Shown here piece after piece: positions 5,801-7,763 of a stretch of DNA of 7,763 nt. The stretch lies in assembly GCA_937888775.1 (NCBI GenBank), contig CALAQT010000583.1, positions 1-7,763 of the forward strand, in the 5' to 3' direction. Position 1 is the stretch's first letter; every line of letters begins with the position of its first letter. Source of the DNA: an uncultured Actinomycetes bacterium. GTDB taxonomy: Bacteria; Actinomycetota; Thermoleophilia; Solirubrobacterales; Solirubrobacteraceae. A program made the translations under genes and the position numbers. Under the pieces are notes generated by a model. The model had not been told where the DNA came from. It worked only from the letters and a program-made list of their open reading frames with translations, and did no database searches.

Positions 5801-7246
5801 GGCGAGGCGAGCTGCTGCCTTGCACCCGTGGCCGCGATCAGTCCCGACGGCACGAGCGCCGCTGTCGGCTCCCCCGACGGAACGATCTCGTTCATCGACC
5901 TGTCGACCGGCGCGATCCATGCCGCGGCTGGCGGGCACACCGCAAACGTACAGAGCGTGCGGTACTCACCAAACGGGCGGATGCTGGTGAGCACCGCCGA
6001 CGATGGCAAGGTCATCGTGTGGGACCCAAAGACCGCACAACCGTCGCAGGCTCTCGTCGGTCATGCTGGCCGCCCTACACAAAGCGCGTTCAGCGCCGAC
6101 AGCCGCACGCTCTACACAAGCTCGCTCGACGGCACCGTGCTCGCATGGGACCTCGGAACCCAGCGCCGCTTCGGACGCCCGTTCACGACCGGCGCGGCGC
6201 GCGCATCCACCCCACCGTGGACCGCCCCGCTGACACCACCACTGGCGATCTCGCCGGATGGATCCGAGTTCGCCGCGAGGACGGCTGCCCACAGTGTCGG
6301 GATCTTCTCTGTCGACACACTGCAACGGCAGACCTCCCTGACCATCCCACCGGCAGCAACGATCACGGCGCTGGCGTGGTCGCCGGCCGGTTCCGAGCTA
6401 GCCGTCGGAGGCGACCGCGGCGTGCTGCAACTCTGGGACGTGAGCGGCGCCCCACATCTCGTGCGGGCGTTGAGCACGCCGCGGCCGCCAGCGCATTTTC
6501 TCGAAGCGGTCCAGTCCGTCGCGTTCTCAGCCGACGATCGACTGATCGCCGCCAGCGACGCGAGCGGGCGGCCCGGAGGGGCCCCGCCCATCGGGCACAT
6601 CGCGATCTGGCGCACCCGCACCGGCGCACCCGTCACCACAGCTCTCAAGTTTGCGGCGCCGGGCAACGACGTCGCATTCTCTCGCGACGGCCGCCTGCTC
6701 ACGGTCGCACTCGGAGATGGCCGGGTACTGATCCTCGACTCCTCAAACGGAACGCAGATCCGCACAATTCACCCGCTACAGGGCGACAACGGCGGCACCA
6801 TCAGTCTCGCCTTCGCCCCGAACGAGACGCTCGCGACGGGAACCTACGCCGGCGTCGTCCAACTCTGGAACCCGTCAACCGGCGCTCCCATCAGCCACCC
6901 CGTACTGGTCGCCGCAGCACCAGTCGCCAGCATCGCGTTCGACCGATCCGGGCAACGGTTCGCGACGGCCGGCGGACCCGAAGGCGGCCTGAAGCTGTGG
7001 TTCACCTCTAGCCTTCAACAAGACGGTGCAACCCTCGACCCCGAACAAGGGACATCAGGTAACGGCCAGTTCACTCCCAACGGACAACTCCTGCTCGCGG
7101 TCAATGCCAACGGCCAGGGATCCCTCTGGCCCGTCAACCCAGCCGCCCTGGAGAACCACGCGTGCACGGTCGCCGGCAGGAACCCCACACGCGAGGAATG
7201 GTCCCGGTTCATCACCGGCTACAGGTACACCCAAGTCTGCCCCTAA
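2885..7246 (+). CDS. Membrane-anchored BTAD / nSTAND1 / WD40 transcriptional regulator (1453 aa)
   Basis: A giant SARP-like regulator. Residues about 8-100 are an OmpR-type winged helix (FRMLGPLEAW, then ARVAVSRLRRVL and RPGGYVL). About 105-250 is the bacterial transcriptional activation domain (BTAD; ALALWRGPPLADL, LMLALYRAGRQAEALEVYR, EELGLEPSRGLQELE). About 276-680 is an nSTAND1 ATPase: FCGRERM at 292-298, Walker A GPSGIGKSS with K322, Walker B-like VVAVDQLEELF with D387 and E390/E391, LVALRADFYGRC at 423-434, GGLPLL, and SHEALLQEWPRYRAW. One transmembrane helix lies at about 690-709, preceded by Arg residues, so N-in/C-out is likely. The stretch after it (LDLAMLLAREAVNLD) leads into about 14 WD40-like segments from about 776 to 1416, and a C-terminal cap with C1427 and C1452. 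All key nucleotide-binding residues are present and there is no break. Expected role: nucleotide-gated transcription activator with a propeller sensor; ligand unknown. The ATG at 2885 is the only in-frame ATG before the winged helix; M13 would cut into the first strand. Codon bias changes at the membrane helix. Confidence 0.96.
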   Translation: MGDESLGSLQFRMLGPLEAWRGGTPLRLGGERQRALLALLLVHANELVRTEQLVDQLLGETVSDGALNTARVAVSRLRRVLENGDDGILMTRPGGYVLKAGPEQLDAALFERLRSEGHGLLGAGDAAPAAARLREALALWRGPPLADLALLDFVQPEIRRLEQLRLLALMERIDADLVLGADSELIGELEGLVASNPLQERLRAQLMLALYRAGRQAEALEVYRQVSDLLREELGLEPSRGLQELERQVLRQDPALELAPGSVTTPASATEAPAVCPYKGLASFDRSDAEYFCGRERMVSDLVARLAESTLVGIVGPSGIGKSSLLRAGLLSGLSLGALPGSASWRQVLLRPGERPCSELARALAGEQLDVALSGLKPGDRLVVAVDQLEELFTVCEHEDERAAFLDQLAMAACDTERRVLILVALRADFYGRCASYTRFAELLSSSHVLVGPMRREELAQAIELPAARAGLEVERALVERLVSDVAGEPGGLPLLSTMLLELWRARDGRVLRVERYVASGSVTGAVARLAEDAYMRLDDAGRRIARGLLLRLAHGEEGALVRRRLPLAELERIDGAEPVLAALTDARLLTASDGEVEVSHEALLQEWPRYRAWIEEDRVGRRLHAHLTDASREWDARGRDLGDLYRGARLTAALDWSAQHWDELSPLEREFVQASRSAAGRATRRLRGVLGGVAVLLVISLIAGVIALVQKQHAATEAGVALARQLGAQAVIEPRIDLAMLLAREAVNLDRSQQTESTLLATLLRSPAAIASFELPIGVRPLSLTLSPDGRTLLVGANNNTLYIYDPATRRQQRPPITNFNADPDPTYSPDGSLLLLADGSSPAIDVLDAHTLRRVARLRFDSRWLNTLTADNVAESLFVSADRRTVYYAYAVTSPSGQPGAGYLDRWTLPSGRLLASSRVSTRGLAAIRLVDNGTRVIVLGDTAARTLDARTLAPLRTVAVNLPAKLGYQGEASCCLAPVAAISPDGTSAAVGSPDGTISFIDLSTGAIHAAAGGHTANVQSVRYSPNGRMLVSTADDGKVIVWDPKTAQPSQALVGHAGRPTQSAFSADSRTLYTSSLDGTVLAWDLGTQRRFGRPFTTGAARASTPPWTAPLTPPLAISPDGSEFAARTAAHSVGIFSVDTLQRQTSLTIPPAATITALAWSPAGSELAVGGDRGVLQLWDVSGAPHLVRALSTPRPPAHFLEAVQSVAFSADDRLIAASDASGRPGGAPPIGHIAIWRTRTGAPVTTALKFAAPGNDVAFSRDGRLLTVALGDGRVLILDSSNGTQIRTIHPLQGDNGGTISLAFAPNETLATGTYAGVVQLWNPSTGAPISHPVLVAAAPVASIAFDRSGQRFATAGGPEGGLKLWFTSSLQQDGATLDPEQGTSGNGQFTPNGQLLLAVNANGQGSLWPVNPAALENHACTVAGRNPTREEWSRFITGYRYTQVCP
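4952..5011 (+). other. Transmembrane helix separating the regulator's two halves
   Basis: These 20 codons encode a continuous hydrophobic run (residues 690-709) flanked by ATRRLRG on the N-terminal side and QKQHAATEA on the other. The positive-inside rule places the DNA-binding, BTAD and ATPase parts in the cytoplasm and the WD40 part outside. It is also where the G-over-C excess of the coding strand reverses. Confidence 0.75.
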
Positions 7247-7733
7247 GACACCCGCCGAGGCGCCGACGATCCGCACCAGCTGAACGCCCCCTCCGACGGT
7301 CCACCGTTCGCCAGCCGAACAGAGAAGCCAGGTCCTCCTATTCGCTCCGAGCCAACCCGGATGCCCCGACTCCGTCGCGAAAGACCCGCTTCCGCGCCAG
7401 CCGAACTTTCGCCATATCCGAGGTCGCACCCCTCTCGCGCGGAACTCGTGTATCTCCGGTGGTGTGGCTCCAGCGAACGTCACGGTCGGATCCGACGATT
7501 GAGATCCGCTGGCGCTAGCCACCATCTGCCTCGGCTGCTAGCACCGGACCAGCCGCGCAACGCGTGACGCTGCAGTCGCCGGCTAGAGAAAGCCGCCATG
7601 ACGTCGACCTCCACCCCGCTGTCGCGCGTTGCTGCTCCGGACCGGAGCGGCCACGTTGGCGATCACAACATCAGCGCTCAGATTGTGCAACCGAGCGACG
7701 CCTCTAGGCGGAAGTTTTCGCATTTGAAAGGTT
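7247..7733. other. Intergenic stretch after the regulator, no supported gene
   Basis: I see no credible gene here. The minus-strand frame 7055-7525 overlaps the end of the regulator gene out of phase and shows no domain. A 45-codon plus-strand frame (7598-7735) has only a weak upstream purine run. No strong intrinsic terminator follows the TAA at 7244-7246; short GC-rich palindromic bits around 7295-7315 are imperfect. Confidence 0.55.
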
Positions 7734-7759
7734 GAATCCCGCGTGGTGGCGCGGGATTC
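7734..7759. terminator. Perfect 10-bp hairpin at the window end, possible terminator
   Basis: GAATCCCGCG (7734-7743) and CGCGGGATTC (7750-7759) form a perfect stem around the 6-base loop TGGTGG. No T-run is visible on the minus-strand side, and the plus-strand side is cut by the window end 4 bases after the stem. It could terminate transcription from the left, or from a minus-strand gene beyond the window, or be the edge of a repeat element. Confidence 0.45.
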
Positions 7760-7763
7760 GGGT

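Noticed and set aside
6019..7011. A 330-codon plus-strand frame inside the regulator gene
   Set aside because: It lies in another phase of the WD40 region, with Arg/His-rich composition typical of GC-rich shadow frames.
7055..7525. A 156-codon minus-strand frame antisense to the end of the regulator
   Set aside because: No domain or convincing RBS, and it overlaps the conserved C-terminal cap of the regulator; treated as chance.
7598..7735. A 45-codon plus-strand ATG frame ending in RRKFSHLKG, whose stop overlaps the terminal hairpin
   Set aside because: Only a weak purine run (AGAGAAAG) precedes it, composition is ordinary and I recognise no family; too weak to call without conservation data.
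1..7763. CRISPR arrays, tRNA or rRNA genes, and insertion-sequence or transposase genes
   Set aside because: I looked for regularly spaced repeats, tRNA-like arm patterns and transposase-like coding sequence on both strands and found none I could support.

Overview
This is a high-GC window, probably from a chromosomal or metagenomic contig of an actinobacterium. The gene families suggest Thermoleophilia (Solirubrobacter or Conexibacter relatives). The pointers are a membrane-anchored BTAD/STAND/WD40 regulator of the type abundant there, a small signal-peptide plus single-helix protein, a one-domain exported cupin ending in an IDAP-type tail, and a DUF4386 membrane protein. The taxonomic placement is inference from family resemblance; no marker gene is present.

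Layout. The left edge (1-485, minus strand) holds the N-terminal 161 residues of a DUF4386-type membrane protein, cut by the window end and starting at a GTG. Positions 486-1141 contain no convincing gene, only one perfect inverted repeat at 827-853. Positions 1142-1472 (minus) are the remains of a small cytoplasmic protein gene of about 110 codons, broken by two separate single-base frameshifts. Positions 1603-2157 (minus) encode an exported or membrane-anchored cupin, with a strong hairpin just after its stop. A 13-codon reading frame with an excellent Shine-Dalgarno lies at 2300-2341 (minus). Positions 2436-2741 (minus) encode a 101-residue secreted, single-pass membrane protein.

From a 143-bp divergent promoter region (2742-2884), the large plus-strand gene 2885-7246 begins. 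It encodes a 1453-residue protein with an OmpR-type winged helix, a BTAD domain, an nSTAND1 ATPase, one transmembrane helix and about 14 WD40-like segments. The rest (7247-7763) has no supported gene and ends in a perfect 10-bp hairpin.

How the parts may work together. The big protein looks like a one-component signalling device. Its DNA-binding and ATPase half should sit in the cytoplasm and, if the single helix is real, its WD40 propellers outside. The divergent promoter region carries a perfect heptamer direct repeat with an 11-bp period, the architecture bound by SARP/OmpR-type winged helices. The simplest hypothesis is that this regulator controls the divergently transcribed small membrane protein, and perhaps the cupin downstream of it. 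The large gene itself appears to be read from a leaderless transcript. The regulatory link is inference and has not been tested.
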